From NCBI GenBank assembly GCA_015232395.1, contig JADFZT010000025.1:1-55780 (forward strand): a DNA stretch of 55,780 nucleotides, read 5' to 3'. Position 1 is the first letter of the stretch, and every line of letters starts with the position of its first letter. Origin of the DNA: Magnetococcales bacterium (GTDB taxonomy: Bacteria > Pseudomonadota > Magnetococcia > Magnetococcales > JADFZT01). Position numbers and translations under genes: made by a program. Shown here one piece after another: positions 26,993 through 37,339 of the stretch. The notes under the pieces are model-generated. The model made no database searches. It was not told where the DNA came from and saw nothing but the letters and a program-made list of their open reading frames with translations.

Positions 26993-27421
26993 AATCAGAG
27001 CCTTTCACCTCCCCAAAAAAGTTCTGTCAGGGGGCTTGGGCTGGAGTGAATGATTTAAAAAACCAAGTCACCCGGGTGATGGTGACATCATGATACGTTG
27101 TAGGACAAAAAGACAAGCAAATTTTACCGAACTGAAAAGAAATTGAAAAAAACTTCAACTTATCAACTCTCTTGATTCACCTCAAAGAATAACGGCTTTG
27201 AGAGGTGCTCGTAACATGGATGAGTCGAAAGGATTTGGGACGAACAAAAGGGCAGGAAAAGGGGATCAGGTGTGATGCTTCAGCCTGGACCACTGAAGGA
27301 AAAAAATGGTCCAGGCTGAAAATTTTTTTAAAAGCCCGAAAGAGAGATCGGGAACGGCCAAGTGTCGGAAAAGTTACAGCTCTCGTCAAAATCAACGGTG
27401 AGGGGAGCGGCAAGAGGAAAA
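26993..27421. other. Spacer between proS and the CheX-like gene
   Basis: About 430 bases. It holds a 12-base palindrome TCACCCGGGTGA at 27068-27079, a bulged hairpin at about 27177-27206 (CACCTCAAAG with CTTTGAGAGGTG) and a strong terminator-like hairpin at 27279-27320. No protein-coding gene is supported. Confidence 0.5.
27279..27320 (+). terminator. Intrinsic terminator oriented on the plus strand
   Basis: A perfect 14-base-pair stem (TTCAGCCTGGACCA at 27279-27292 and its complement at 27307-27320) with a 14-base loop, followed directly by AATTTTTTT. The T run is on the plus strand only. Neighbouring protein genes are on the minus strand, so this may end an unannotated plus-strand RNA. Confidence 0.75.
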
Positions 27422-29146
27422 TCAGCCCAGCTGATCGTCTCCACCCCCCTGAAGCTCCCGCAGCAAGGTTTGCACTCCCTCCAGGATGGGCACTTGTTGG
27501 GCCTCACCACCGGCCCGGGCCTGCACCTCCAGAGCCCCCTGTTTAAAGCTACGCCCCCCCACAACCACCCGCAGAGGAATGCCCAAAAGGTCGGCTTCCT
27601 TGAATTTAATCCCCGGGCGCTCATCCCGATCATCCAGCAGCACCTCCACCCCATGTCCGATCAGCCGTTGATAAAGCTCCAGGGCCACCTCCCGGGTTTC
27701 CGTCTGCTTGGGGTTCAGGAGTAATATCTGCAATTGATAGGGGGCCAATCCCATGGGCCAGATGATGCCGTTGTCGTCGTGGTTTTGCTCAATGGCCGCC
27801 GCCACGATCCGCGAAACCCCGATGCCGTAGCAGCCCATGAGAGGGGTCTGCTCCCGACCCTGGTCGTTGAGCACTACCACCCCCATGGCCTGGGAATATT
27901 TATCCCCCAGCTTGAAGACGTGGCCCACCTCGATCCCGCGATCCATCTTGAGGCTGCCGGCGGAACATTTTGGACAGGGATCCCCCGCCTCGACGTTGCG
28001 AATGTCGGCAAAACGGGGTTTTTCCAGATCCCGCCCCCAGTTGACGCCGGTCAGATGCCAGCCGTCGTCGTTGGCTCCGCAGATAAAATTGCCCATCTCT
28101 TCGAGGGCTGAATCAGCCAGGATCGGCAATGCACTCCCCACCGGCCCCATGGAGCCCACAGGCAGATCGGCCAACTGTGCGGCTTTGGCGGGTTCGGGAA
28201 TGATCAGCTCCCCTGTCAGCAGGTTACCCGCCTTGATTTCGTTCAGGGTGTGATCTCCCCGTAAAAGAAGCATATGGGGCTTGCCATCCGCCAGCACCAC
28301 CAGGCTCTTGACGGTCTGGGTGAGGGGAACCTTTAAAAATCCAGCCACCTGATCGATGGTTTTTTGCCCGGGGGTTTCCACTCGGGTGAGGGGCTCCCGG
28401 GAGGTGGTCGGGGTGATATCGGCAGAGGCTCTGGCTGTCGCTTTTTCCAGATTGGCCCCATAGTCACACTCAGCACAGGAGGCGATGAGATCCTCCCCGG
28501 AGTCGGCCAAAACGTGAAATTCATGGGACGAAGCGCCGCCAATGGTCCCGGTATCCGCCTCCACCGCCCGAAAGCCCAGCCCACAGCGCCGGAAAATCTG
28601 GCCATAGGCGTCATACATCTCCTGATAGGTTTGATCCAGGCTCTCCTGATCGAGATTGAAGGAGTAGGCATCCTTCATCAAAAATTCCCGGCCCCGCATG
28701 ATGCCGAAACGGGGGCGAATTTCATCGCGAAATTTGGTCTGAATTTGGTAAAGATTGATCGGCAGCTCTTTGTAGGAGCGGATCTCCCGGCGCACCAGAT
28801 CGGTGATGACCTCTTCGTGGGTGGGACCGAAACAAAAATCCCGGTCGTGGCGATCCTGAAAGCGCAGCAGCTCTTTGCCATAGTGATCCCAGCGCCCGGA
28901 CTCTTTCCAGAGTTCCGCTGGCTGCACCGCCGGCATCAGCACCTCCATGGCCCCGGCTGCGTCCATCTCTTCCCGGACGATTTGCTCCACCTTGCGCAAC
29001 ACCCGCAGCCCCAAAGGTAACCAGGTATAAATCCCTGCCCCCAACTGCCGGACGAGACCCGCCCGGAGCATGAGGCGGTGGGAGGCGACCTTGGCCTCCT
29101 GAGGGGTTTCCTTGAGGGTGGGAATCAGGGTTTTGGTAAAACGCAT
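27422..29146 (-). CDS. proS: Prolyl-tRNA synthetase (bacterial type with editing insert)
   Basis: A 574-residue class II synthetase charging tRNA-Pro. Motif 2 region: IRPRFGIMRGREFLMKDAYSF. Motif 3: MGCYGIGVSRIVAAAIE. Between motifs 2 and 3 lies the ~180-residue INS editing domain (TIDQVAGFLKVPLTQTVKSL, HMLLLRGDHTLNEIKAGNLL) that removes Ala-tRNA-Pro. The anticodon-binding domain is C-terminal (LLDDRDERPGIKFKEADLLGIPLR). Length matches the E. coli type. The start is seven bases after the folE2 stop codon, so the two form an operon. Confidence 0.97.
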   Translation of the reverse strand: MRFTKTLIPTLKETPQEAKVASHRLMLRAGLVRQLGAGIYTWLPLGLRVLRKVEQIVREEMDAAGAMEVLMPAVQPAELWKESGRWDHYGKELLRFQDRHDRDFCFGPTHEEVITDLVRREIRSYKELPINLYQIQTKFRDEIRPRFGIMRGREFLMKDAYSFNLDQESLDQTYQEMYDAYGQIFRRCGLGFRAVEADTGTIGGASSHEFHVLADSGEDLIASCAECDYGANLEKATARASADITPTTSREPLTRVETPGQKTIDQVAGFLKVPLTQTVKSLVVLADGKPHMLLLRGDHTLNEIKAGNLLTGELIIPEPAKAAQLADLPVGSMGPVGSALPILADSALEEMGNFICGANDDGWHLTGVNWGRDLEKPRFADIRNVEAGDPCPKCSAGSLKMDRGIEVGHVFKLGDKYSQAMGVVVLNDQGREQTPLMGCYGIGVSRIVAAAIEQNHDDNGIIWPMGLAPYQLQILLLNPKQTETREVALELYQRLIGHGVEVLLDDRDERPGIKFKEADLLGIPLRVVVGGRSFKQGALEVQARAGGEAQQVPILEGVQTLLRELQGGGDDQLG

Positions 29147-29152
29147 GGTCGA

Positions 29153-29989
29153 TCAGTCCTTGGGGCCACCTTCGATGAAAGCGTAGGCCGAATGGTTGTG
29201 AATGGATTCAAAATTTTCCGACTCGACAGTATACCACTCCACACGGGAATCCGCTTCCAGATCAGCGGCAACCCCACGCACCATATCTTCCACAAAACGG
29301 GGATTGGCATAGGCGCGCTCGGTGACATATTTTTCATCCGAACGTTTGAGAATGGCGTAAAGTTCACAGGAGGCGTTTTTTTCGACGATGTCGATCACCT
29401 CCTCCACCCAGAGAAACTTATTAAACCGAAGGGCCACCGTCACCTTGGAGCGCTGATTGTGGGCACCTTGGTCGGAAAGTTCCTTGGAACAGGGGCACAA
29501 GGAGGTCACCGGCACCTCTACTGCCAAGGTCATCTGGTAGGCATCGCCCCGCACCACACCGGAAAAACGCACCCGATAGTCCATCATCGACTCAAGGCCA
29601 GACACCGGGGCTTTTTTGTGGATAAAATAGGGAAATTCCAGATCGATGTGGGCCTCCTGGGCGGCCAGGCGTTCCTGAATTTTCCCTAAAATCACCGGCA
29701 GGTTTTTAACTGAAATGGCCCGGTCGTGCTCCGTCAGCACCTCCAAAAATCGGGACATGTGCGTCCCTTTGAAGTGGTGTGGCAGGTTGACGTACATGTT
29801 GACCGAGGCGATGGTGTGTTGTGTCCCTTGGCGACGATCCCGGACTTCAATGGGATAGCGGATATCCTTGACCCCCACCTTGTCGATGGAGAGCTGGCGA
29901 TTATCGGTCTGGGACTGAACATCTGCCAGGGGATCCTCTTCAGAACAATCGAGGGGCGGAGGGGCATTGCCGGTACTGTTCAGAGTCAT
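29153..29989 (-). CDS. folE2: GTP cyclohydrolase FolE2 (type IB)
   Basis: A 278-residue enzyme converting GTP to 7,8-dihydroneopterin triphosphate, the first step of folate and queuosine precursor synthesis. Recognisable are [14 protein letters not shown], the substrate region [15 protein letters not shown], and the metal-binding cysteine motif [37 protein letters not shown] and the C-terminal [16 protein letters not shown] complete the family pattern. FolE2 can use metals other than zinc and in many bacteria is expressed when zinc is scarce; no Zur site was found here. It precedes proS in the same transcript and is divergent from the DUF815 ATPase. Confidence 0.95.
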   Translation of the reverse strand: MTLNSTGNAPPPLDCSEEDPLADVQSQTDNRQLSIDKVGVKDIRYPIEVRDRRQGTQHTIASVNMYVNLPHHFKGTHMSRFLEVLTEHDRAISVKNLPVILGKIQERLAAQEAHIDLEFPYFIHKKAPVSGLESMMDYRVRFSGVVRGDAYQMTLAVEVPVTSLCPCSKELSDQGAHNQRSKVTVALRFNKFLWVEEVIDIVEKNASCELYAILKRSDEKYVTERAYANPRFVEDMVRGVAADLEADSRVEWYTVESENFESIHNHSAYAFIEGGPKD

Positions 29990-30137
29990 GGGGCGCTATC
30001 CTGGAGAAAAGTCTCAAAAATTTCGGCTACGGGAAAATAGTACCCCCGAATCCAAAGTAATCGGTCACTATATCGGCATTCCTCAAATAACGCAAAGCAA
30101 GGGTGGGAACCTTCCCGCTGACAAGATAGGGTTTTCC

Positions 30138-31019
30138 ATGCATTTTCAGACTGGTTGGATCTCTCAAAGGCGACTGAAACGACTCCTCACAGGGCTCGAA
30201 ACTTTTTTAACCCGAGGGGCTCCTGCCATGCCCCTCTCCCGGGAAATATTCCAACAATACAGCGCCTTTCGCTGGCAGGTACCTCTGGAGGGGGAAGCAA
30301 GCCTGCGACCGGTAGCCCATCCCCATCGACTGGATCCGGATGAACTCCTGGGCATCGACCGGGCCAAGGCGGTTCTCACCCGCAACACCCGCTGTTTTGT
30401 CGATGGCCTGCCCGCCAACGATGCCCTGCTCTGGGGCAGCCGTGGCACGGGTAAATCATCTTTGGTCAAAGCCCTGGCCACCCGGTTTGCCGACAAGGGG
30501 CTCAAAATTGTCGAAATCAACAAAGGGGATCTGCTGCATCTGCCGGATATTTTGGAGCAATTGCGCCCCCTGCCCCATCCTTTTCTACTCTTTTGTGATG
30601 AACTCTCCTTCGAAGCGGGAGATCCGGCACACAAAACCCTGAAAGGGGTGCTGGAAGGAGGGGTGGAAGCCCGACCCGCCAATGTCCTGCTCTACGCCAC
30701 CTCCAACCGCCGACACCTGATGCCGAGAGCTTTTGAGGCCGACCCCACCGCAGCCCAGGGAGAGATTCATCCCCATGAGAGCGCCGAGGAGGAGATCAGC
30801 CTTTCGGACCGCTTCGGGCTCTGGCTCGGTTTTCACCCTTTCGACCAGGAGACCTATCTGGCCATTGTCATGGCCCATGCCAGGCGGTTAGATTTAGGGG
30901 TCTCGTCCGAGACATTGCGCCGGGAAGCTCTGGACTGGGCGCGCCTTCGGGGGGCCAGAAGTGGCCGGGTTGCCCGCCAATTCATGATTGACATGCGTGG
31001 ACGGGGGAGCCAAAAGTAA
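30138..31019 (+). CDS. DUF815-family P-loop ATPase
   Basis: A 293-residue AAA-like ATPase. Walker A is LLWGSRGTGKSSLVKALA and Walker B is HPFLLFCDELSFEAGD. A sensor-like LLYATSNRRHLMPR and the acidic/Arg segment SLSDRFGLWLGFHPFDQ follow, in the exact order of the widespread DUF815 family, whose role is not established. The N-terminal part (RLLTGLETFLTR) is helical. The frame is open upstream to 29967, but that would overlap the folE2 start on the other strand; ATG 30138 is preferred, with AGGG seven bases before it. nadK follows after about 140 bases. Confidence 0.88.
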   Translation: MHFQTGWISQRRLKRLLTGLETFLTRGAPAMPLSREIFQQYSAFRWQVPLEGEASLRPVAHPHRLDPDELLGIDRAKAVLTRNTRCFVDGLPANDALLWGSRGTGKSSLVKALATRFADKGLKIVEINKGDLLHLPDILEQLRPLPHPFLLFCDELSFEAGDPAHKTLKGVLEGGVEARPANVLLYATSNRRHLMPRAFEADPTAAQGEIHPHESAEEEISLSDRFGLWLGFHPFDQETYLAIVMAHARRLDLGVSSETLRREALDWARLRGARSGRVARQFMIDMRGRGSQK

Positions 31020-31161
31020 CCGATGGACCAAAAGCAACCGATTGGATCAAAAGCCCTGCTCCTGAATGGGGATGGAAACATGCAGACCAAAACACCACTT
31101 GGGAACCCTCATCTTGACTGATCCCACCCCTATTCCCCTGGAAACGCCAGACCCTTCCTCC

Positions 31162-32058
31162 ATGAAACAGATCGGCATCATCACCAAACGCTCCGACCCC
31201 CGGGCGATTGAAGCCAGCCGCGATCTGGCTATCTGGCTGGAACAACGGGGCCGCGGGGTGACGATCTGTGAAGAGGTCGCCAAGCGCCCCGGCCTGCCCT
31301 CTGCCATTCAGATTGAAACCACCCCGGAAGGATTGACCCAGGGGCAGGATCTGGTGGTGGTGATCGGGGGAGATGGCACCTTCATCGGTGCAGCCCGGGC
31401 GGTGGGTGATCGCAACGTCCCCCTTCTGGGGATCAATATGGGCAGGCTCGGATTTCTCACCGAGGTGGCCCACGACGACATATATGCGGCATTTGAAGCC
31501 ATCCTGGCGGGCCACCATAAAACCGAAACCCGGATGATATTGGAAATTTCGGTGGTTCGGGATGACGTAGAGGTACTCTCCCGACGGGTGTTGAACGATG
31601 TGGTGATTCACAAGGGTGAGCTGGCCCGGATGATTGAATTTGAAGTGGCCATTGACGACCAGTTTGTCTTTTCCAGCCGGGCCGATGGCTTGATCGTCTC
31701 TACCCCTACCGGCTCCACCGCCTATTCCCTCTCTGCCGGTGGCCCGATTATTCACCCCTCGTTGGATGCGATTTTGCTGGTACCCATTTGCCCCCATACC
31801 CTCACCAATCGCCCCATTGCCGTGCCGGGTCAGGGAACCGCCACCATCACCCTGACACCAGATGGGCAGGACCGGTTACTGACCCTGGATGGCCAGAGCG
31901 GCTTTCCCCTGCTCCACCGGGATCGAATCCTCATTCGTCAATCTGAACGTCGTTTACGGATTTTACACCGAGCGGATCGGAACTATTATGATGTCTTGCG
32001 CAATAAATTGCGTTGGGGGGAGCAGGTGGGTGACATTTATCTACCTGAAACAGAATAG
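31162..32058 (+). CDS. nadK: NAD kinase
   Basis: A 298-residue cytoplasmic kinase making NADP from NAD and ATP. The GGDGT motif is in LVVVIGGDGTFIGAARAV, followed by LLGINMGRLGFLTEV, the NDVVIHKGELARM loop and the glycine-rich STPTGSTAYSLSAGGPIIHP block. The frame extends upstream without homology; ATG 31162 begins directly at the first strand (MKQIGIITKR). It lies on the same strand as the DUF815 ATPase, the response regulator and recN, but 300 bases separate it from the regulator. Confidence 0.96.
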   Translation: MKQIGIITKRSDPRAIEASRDLAIWLEQRGRGVTICEEVAKRPGLPSAIQIETTPEGLTQGQDLVVVIGGDGTFIGAARAVGDRNVPLLGINMGRLGFLTEVAHDDIYAAFEAILAGHHKTETRMILEISVVRDDVEVLSRRVLNDVVIHKGELARMIEFEVAIDDQFVFSSRADGLIVSTPTGSTAYSLSAGGPIIHPSLDAILLVPICPHTLTNRPIAVPGQGTATITLTPDGQDRLLTLDGQSGFPLLHRDRILIRQSERRLRILHRADRNYYDVLRNKLRWGEQVGDIYLPETE

Positions 32059-32358
32059 GCTGATTTTCCAAGGGTCCAAGCGCTCCCCTCTTAGTGGATG
32101 ATGGGTGATTCATCTTCTTTTTGAAGGAGTGGATGATGCACCCGTCTGTTTGCGGAGGAAAGATAGCACCGACATTCCCTGATGAGGGGTGTAGCGGTGT
32201 GTTTCATCCCCTGGGCCACCGGTTGAATTGATCCTGAAAATGAAGAGGTTTCACTTTAATATTAATTGATTTTTTCCTTTCATTGGTTAATCTTAATACT
32301 GAACACTCTATTGTTTTAGATGCGCTTTTGGATGCGCTGCCAATGGGAGCATGACCCG
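32059..32358. other. AT-rich spacer before the response regulator
   Basis: About 300 bases with no gene. The second half is AT-rich. TTGATT near 32267 with TAATCT 16 bases on is a weak promoter candidate for the response regulator. No terminator with a T run is evident after nadK. Confidence 0.3.
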
Positions 32359-32781
32359 ATGAAGGTGCTGATCGTTGATGATGAATTTCCCAATCGCATG
32401 CTTCTCAAAACCATTTTGGGTTCCATGGCCGATTGCGACTTGGCCATCAATGGCGCTGAAGCGGTGGAAATCTTTGAAATGGAACTCATGAACGGCGAGC
32501 CCTATGATCTGGTGCTGCTGGATATCATGATGCCCGAGATGGACGGTGAGCAGGCGCTGGTGGGCATTCGGCAGATGGAAGAGAGCGCCTACGGCCCCAA
32601 ACCGGAACCTGGGCAAGGAGCCATCATCATCATGGTGACCGCCCTGGATGCCGGACAGGAACATATCAACGCCTGCTTCCGCAGTGGCTGCAACGACTAT
32701 CTGGCCAAACCGGTACTGCGCAACGTTCTGCTGAATAAACTTCGGGAGCATAAACTCCTCCCCTCCCAGCCCGGCTCTTGA
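32359..32781 (+). CDS. Single-domain response regulator (CheY-like)
   Basis: A 140-residue protein consisting of one receiver domain. Acidic pocket: VLIVDDE at residues 3-9. Phosphoacceptor Asp is in DLVLLDIMMPEMDGEQAL near residue 54. The Thr is in IIMVTALD and the conserved Lys in DYLAKPVLRNVL. No output domain is attached, so it probably acts by protein contact or in a phosphorelay. ATG 32359 is chosen over 32320 because it starts at the first strand and GGGAG lies about nine bases before it. No cognate kinase is adjacent. recN follows after 53 bases. Confidence 0.93.
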   Translation: MKVLIVDDEFPNRMLLKTILGSMADCDLAINGAEAVEIFEMELMNGEPYDLVLLDIMMPEMDGEQALVGIRQMEESAYGPKPEPGQGAIIIMVTALDAGQEHINACFRSGCNDYLAKPVLRNVLLNKLREHKLLPSQPGS

Positions 32782-32834
32782 CCGGGTTCCCTGTCGATAT
32801 TTTCCCTCGCATCTGATCAGGAATCCTCCCGCTC

Positions 32835-34520
32835 ATGCTTTGTCAGCTCACGGTGGAAAATATCGCCCTTGTGGAGCGTCTGGAAATCGCCTTCGATGGG
32901 GGACTGACCATCATTTCCGGGGAGACCGGGGCGGGTAAATCGATCCTGATCGACGCCTTGACCCTGGCCCTGGGGGAGCGGGCCACCGGCGGTTTGATCC
33001 GTACCGGGGCTGACCAGGCCACGGTTTCCGCCCGCTTCGACCCCCCTGTTGAGCATCCCGTACACGCTTGGCTTGAGGAGCTTGCTCTGGGTAGCGGGGA
33101 TGGCAGCCTGTTTTTGCGCCGGACCCTCTCCCGCACTGGCCGCAGTCGCGCCTTTTTGAACGACCATGCTGTCCCCCTCTCCACCCTGGCCCAGGCCGGG
33201 GAGCTGCTGGTGGATCTCCACGGCCAGCATCAGCACCAATCCCTGCTCCACGCATCGGCTCATCTGGCGATTTTGGACGCCTATGCCGCCCACACGCCGC
33301 TGGTGGAGGCGACTGCCACCTGTTTTGATCGATGGGATGGCATTCGTCGGGAGTTGGCCGCTTTGCAGGTGCAGGCCAGGGAAGCTTCCGAGCGGCGGGC
33401 TTTTTTGGCCTTTCAGCTGGAAGAGCTGGAAAATGCCGGGGTGGAGCCGGGTGAAATGGAGGCTTTGGAAGGACGCCGGGGGCGGCTGGCCCATGCGGGG
33501 CGGTTGGGAGAAGCGGCCAGAGAGGCGGTGGAACTTTTGGCTGATAGTGGCGACTCGGCCATGGATCTGGCTGGACGCTCTGCCGGGCTCCTGGAGGGGG
33601 TGGCCGATCTTGATCCGGTCCTGCCCCCCATGTTGGAGCGGGTCCAATCCCTGCACTATGAGCTACAAGATGCCGCAGACGCTTTGCGTCACTATGGGGA
33701 GGGTCTGGAAACCGATCCGGAAGCGTTGGCTGCCTTGGAGGAGCGCCTCGACCTGATTCGCAGGCTGGCCAGAAAGCACCACTGCGAAGCGGATGCATTG
33801 CCCCAAAAGGCCAAAACCTGGCGGGATGAGCTGGATGGTCTGGATAATCTCGATGAAACCGAAGCGGCTCTGAGCGAGGAACTTTCCCGGGCCCAGGCGG
33901 CCTATTTTAAAAAGGCCAAGGGGCTCAGCGACTCCCGCCGCAAGGCAGCCAAACGCCTGACATCGGAGGTAGAGGGGCAACTCAAGGCGCTCTACATGAA
34001 CCAAACCCGCTTTGGTGTCTCCTTTGGTGAGCGTGCTGATACTCCCAGGCGTCAGGGGCAGGACCAAATCGATTTTCAGGTGAGCGCCAACCCCGGAGAA
34101 CCCCTGAAACCCTTGCGGCAGGTCGCTTCGGGGGGAGAAATTTCCCGTATCATGTTGGCCTTGAAAACCGTCCTCGCCGATGCGGTAACCGTGCCAACAT
34201 TGATCTTCGACGAGGTGGATGTGGGGGTCGGTGGACGGGTTGCGGCAGCCATCGGGGCCAAACTCGCCCAAGTCGCCGCCACCCCCCGGCAGGTGCTCGC
34301 CATCACCCATCTGCCCCAAGTGGCTGCCTGGGGAACGGGACATCTCAAGGTGGCCAAAAAAACCCAGGGTGGCAGGGTCCGGGTGGGGGTACAGCCTCTG
34401 GACGAATCCGCCCGGGTGGAAGAGATCGCCCGGATGCTGGCGGGGGAAGAGATCACCGAAACCACACGACACAATGCCCGGGAGCTTCTACAATCAGCGG
34501 CGGCGACCCAGGGGAGTTGA
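32835..34520 (+). CDS. recN: DNA repair protein RecN
   Basis: A 561-residue SMC-like ATPase acting in double-strand break repair. Walker A is in IISGETGAGKSILIDALTLALG near the N-terminus. The Q-loop region has LLVDLHGQHQHQSLL. A central coiled coil (about 160-370) follows. The ABC signature is in LRQVASGGEISRIMLALK, and Walker B in PTLIFDEVDVGVGG, then VLAITHLPQVAA. Length is typical. No LexA box was recognised upstream. Confidence 0.97.
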   Translation: MLCQLTVENIALVERLEIAFDGGLTIISGETGAGKSILIDALTLALGERATGGLIRTGADQATVSARFDPPVEHPVHAWLEELALGSGDGSLFLRRTLSRTGRSRAFLNDHAVPLSTLAQAGELLVDLHGQHQHQSLLHASAHLAILDAYAAHTPLVEATATCFDRWDGIRRELAALQVQAREASERRAFLAFQLEELENAGVEPGEMEALEGRRGRLAHAGRLGEAAREAVELLADSGDSAMDLAGRSAGLLEGVADLDPVLPPMLERVQSLHYELQDAADALRHYGEGLETDPEALAALEERLDLIRRLARKHHCEADALPQKAKTWRDELDGLDNLDETEAALSEELSRAQAAYFKKAKGLSDSRRKAAKRLTSEVEGQLKALYMNQTRFGVSFGERADTPRRQGQDQIDFQVSANPGEPLKPLRQVASGGEISRIMLALKTVLADAVTVPTLIFDEVDVGVGGRVAAAIGAKLAQVAATPRQVLAITHLPQVAAWGTGHLKVAKKTQGGRVRVGVQPLDESARVEEIARMLAGEEITETTRHNARELLQSAAATQGS

Positions 34521-34611
34521 TGGCGTGGCACGCCTATCGGGCTGTTGGTGATTCACCTGTATAAACACCTGCCTGGGGGATTTTTCAGGTTAGATGCCCG
34601 GGAGCTGTTTT

Positions 34612-34626
34612 CTTTTCTGTTATAAT
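34612..34626 (+). promoter_or_regulatory. Extended -10 promoter candidate for clpS-clpA
   Basis: A perfect TATAAT at 34621-34626 preceded by TG one base upstream (TGTTATAAT), an extended -10 element. There is no good -35 hexamer at the usual distance, which such promoters do not need. It lies about 105 bases before clpS and after the end of recN. Confidence 0.5.
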
Positions 34627-34733
34627 TGTTTCGGGTTCGGGTAAAATAGACCCTCAAGGTTGGAAAGTCAGGCGTTGGGAATCGAGCCCTTTGGACGGCT
34701 TTCCCTTTCGCACCACCATCAGAATGAGGTTTC

Positions 34734-35051
34734 ATGAGCATCAACAACCATTCGTCGGATACGGAAGTCCTGAACAAGTCCCACTCCGATGTCAGGGAGC
34801 CTGTTTTTTTTAAGGTGGTTTTGTTAAACGACGACTTCACTCCCATGGATTTTGTCGTGGATCTCCTGATGCGCTTTTTCCGAAAATCAAGGGAACAAGC
34901 AACTCAGATCATGTTGGACGTACATCAGCAGGGACAAGGAACCTGTGGGCTCTATCCCCGGGAAATCGCTGAAACCAAGGTCGTACAGGTCAATCAGCAC
35001 GCCCGCAACAGTGGCCACCCACTTCAGTGCCGAATGGAAAAAGACGCATGA
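34734..35051 (+). CDS. clpS: ATP-dependent Clp protease adaptor ClpS
   Basis: A 105-residue adaptor that hands N-degron substrates to ClpAP. After a flexible N-terminus of ~25 residues comes the core: [21 protein letters not shown], with the Asn-Asp-Asp residues that bind the substrate N-terminus, then [21 protein letters not shown], which contacts the ClpA N-domain. GAGGT lies a few bases before the ATG. Its stop codon overlaps the clpA start codon (ATGA). Confidence 0.97.
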   Translation: MSINNHSSDTEVLNKSHSDVREPVFFKVVLLNDDFTPMDFVVDLLMRFFRKSREQATQIMLDVHQQGQGTCGLYPREIAETKVVQVNQHARNSGHPLQCRMEKDA

Positions 35052-37339
35052 TCAGCAAACAGCTGGAATCCTCCCTGAATCGGGCCTTACGCTCCGCCCA
35101 AAAACAGGGTCACCAATACGCCACCGTTGAGCATCTACTCCTGGCCTTGACCGATAATCCGGAGGTCTCCGACGTGTTGATCGCCTGCGGTTGCGATCTG
35201 CAAAAGCTGTCGAACGATCTCGCCACCCACCTTTCCAGCCACATCCCCACCGGCAGCGAAGAGGATGAGGAGCTGGAAATCACCCCTACCGTGGGGTTCC
35301 AACGGGTCATCCAGCGGGCGGTCTATCAGGTGCAGGCTGCGGGGCAAAACACCGTCACCGGGGCTTATGTGCTGGTGGCGATGTTCAGCGAAAAAGAGTC
35401 CCATGCGGTCTTTTTTCTGGAGCGGCAAAACATTTCCCGGCTGGATGTCCAGACCGTTCTTTCCCACGGCATGGGGGTTGACAGCGAAGAGGGGAACGAA
35501 GAAGAACAGGCTGAAGGCAACCCCCAGGCCCCGGGTCAAAACCCAACCAAGCCCAAGGCCAACCCCCTGGAGCTTTATACCGTCAACCTCAACAAAAATG
35601 CCGAAGAAGGGGAAATCGACCCCCTCATCGGGCGCGGTGAGGAGATCACCCGGACCTTGCAGGTGCTCTGTCGCCGCCGTAAAAACAACCCCCTCTTCGT
35701 AGGGGATGCCGGGGTGGGCAAAACCCATCTCGCCGAAGGGCTGGCTCTGAAAATCGTCAAGGGAGAAGTGCCGGAAGTGGTGGCCAACAGCGTCATCTAC
35801 TCCCTCGACATGGGCTCACTGCTGGCAGGCACCAAATTTCGCGGCGATTTTGAAGGGCGGCTCAAGGGGGTGTTGAAGGAGCTGCAAAACCGTGAAGGAG
35901 CCATCCTCTTTATCGATGAAATCCACACCATCATCGGGGCAGGCTCCACCAGTGGCTCCACCATGGACGCTTCCAATCTTTTGAAGCCGCTCCTCGCTTC
36001 CGGAACCGTTCGCTGCATCGGTTCCACCACCCACGAGGAGTATCGGGGCATTTTTGAAAAAGATCGGGCGCTGGCCAGACGATTTCAAAAAATCGATCTT
36101 CCCGAACCCTCCCTGGAAGAGACCATTCAGATTCTGAAAGGGCTCAAAAGCCGTTACGAAGAGCACCACGGCATCCGCTACACAGCCCCGGCCATCCGGG
36201 TGGCGGCAGAGCTTTCCGGCAGGCATATCAACGACCGCCACCATCCCGACTCCGCCATCGATGTCATCGACGAAGCCGGTGCCGCAGTCCACCTGCTCCC
36301 CCTCTCCCGTCGCAAAAAATCCATCGGCGTCAAAGAGGTCGAAGGGGTTGTGGCCCGCATGGCCCGAATCCCCCCCCGCACCGTCAGTCGGGATGATCGG
36401 GAAACCCTGCAAAGTCTTGATAAAAACCTCCAAATCACCATCTTTGGCCAAAACCCGGCCATCGAGCAGGTGTGTGAAGCCATCAAGCTCTCTCGGGCAG
36501 GGCTCGGCAACCCGGAAAAACCCCTGGGTAATTTCCTCTTTTCCGGCCCCACAGGGGTGGGCAAAACCGAACTGGCCCGGCAGCTCTCCATGGAGATGGC
36601 GGTGGAGTTGATTCGCTTCGATATGAGCGAATATATGGAACGCCATACCGTCTCCCGACTGATCGGCGCCCCTCCGGGTTATGTGGGATTCGACCAGGCT
36701 GGACTCTTGACCGAAGCCGTCACCAAAAATCCCCACGCAGTGCTGCTGCTGGACGAAATAGAAAAAGCCCACCCGGATCTGTTCAATATTCTGCTCCAGG
36801 TGATGGATCACGGCACACTCACCGACAACAATGGCCGCAAAGCCGATTTTCGCAATGTGATCCTGATCATGACCACCAACGCCGGAGCCCAGGATATGGA
36901 GCGCAACACCCTGGGTTTTGTCGCCCAGGGACACAAGGGAGACGACCTGAAGGAGATCAAACGACTCTTTTCCCCGGAATTCCGCAACCGGCTGGATGCC
37001 ATCGTCTCCTTCAACCACCTGGATCGAAGCTCCATCGTGCGGGTGGTGGATAAATGCCTGCTAGTGCTGGAAGCTGACCTGGAGCGCCAAAACGTCTCCC
37101 TGGTGGCACACCCTTCAGCTCGGGAGTGGCTGGCAGACAAAGGCCACAACCGGGAGCAGGGAGCCCGACCCATGGAGCGGCTTATCAAAGATAAAATCCG
37201 CAGGCCCCTGGCAGACGATATTCTCTTCGGCGTGCTGCGCCAGGGAGGATCGGTTACTATTCGGGAGAAGGATGGCGAGTTGGATCTGGCTTGCCAGGCG
37301 ACCGCTCCAGCCGGGAAAGAGGCGGTTACTGCCAGCTAG
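35048..37339 (+). CDS. clpA: ATP-dependent Clp protease ATP-binding subunit ClpA
   Basis: A 763-residue AAA+ unfoldase that feeds ClpP. The N-domain ([20 protein letters not shown] to about 145) is the ClpS-binding part. D1 has Walker [18 protein letters not shown] and Walker [17 protein letters not shown]2 has Walker [17 protein letters not shown] and Walker [16 protein letters not shown], plus the Arg-rich [11 protein letters not shown] sensor 2 region. The frame is open seven codons upstream, but ATG 35048 overlaps the clpS stop codon by four bases, the arrangement usual for coupled translation. No clpP is nearby. Confidence 0.97.
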   Translation: MISKQLESSLNRALRSAQKQGHQYATVEHLLLALTDNPEVSDVLIACGCDLQKLSNDLATHLSSHIPTGSEEDEELEITPTVGFQRVIQRAVYQVQAAGQNTVTGAYVLVAMFSEKESHAVFFLERQNISRLDVQTVLSHGMGVDSEEGNEEEQAEGNPQAPGQNPTKPKANPLELYTVNLNKNAEEGEIDPLIGRGEEITRTLQVLCRRRKNNPLFVGDAGVGKTHLAEGLALKIVKGEVPEVVANSVIYSLDMGSLLAGTKFRGDFEGRLKGVLKELQNREGAILFIDEIHTIIGAGSTSGSTMDASNLLKPLLASGTVRCIGSTTHEEYRGIFEKDRALARRFQKIDLPEPSLEETIQILKGLKSRYEEHHGIRYTAPAIRVAAELSGRHINDRHHPDSAIDVIDEAGAAVHLLPLSRRKKSIGVKEVEGVVARMARIPPRTVSRDDRETLQSLDKNLQITIFGQNPAIEQVCEAIKLSRAGLGNPEKPLGNFLFSGPTGVGKTELARQLSMEMAVELIRFDMSEYMERHTVSRLIGAPPGYVGFDQAGLLTEAVTKNPHAVLLLDEIEKAHPDLFNILLQVMDHGTLTDNNGRKADFRNVILIMTTNAGAQDMERNTLGFVAQGHKGDDLKEIKRLFSPEFRNRLDAIVSFNHLDRSSIVRVVDKCLLVLEADLERQNVSLVAHPSAREWLADKGHNREQGARPMERLIKDKIRRPLADDILFGVLRQGGSVTIREKDGELDLACQATAPAGKEAVTAS

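Noticed and set aside
29967-30137. Upstream extension of the DUF815 ATPase
   Set aside because: It would overlap the start of folE2 on the other strand and has no homology signal; a better start exists at 30138.
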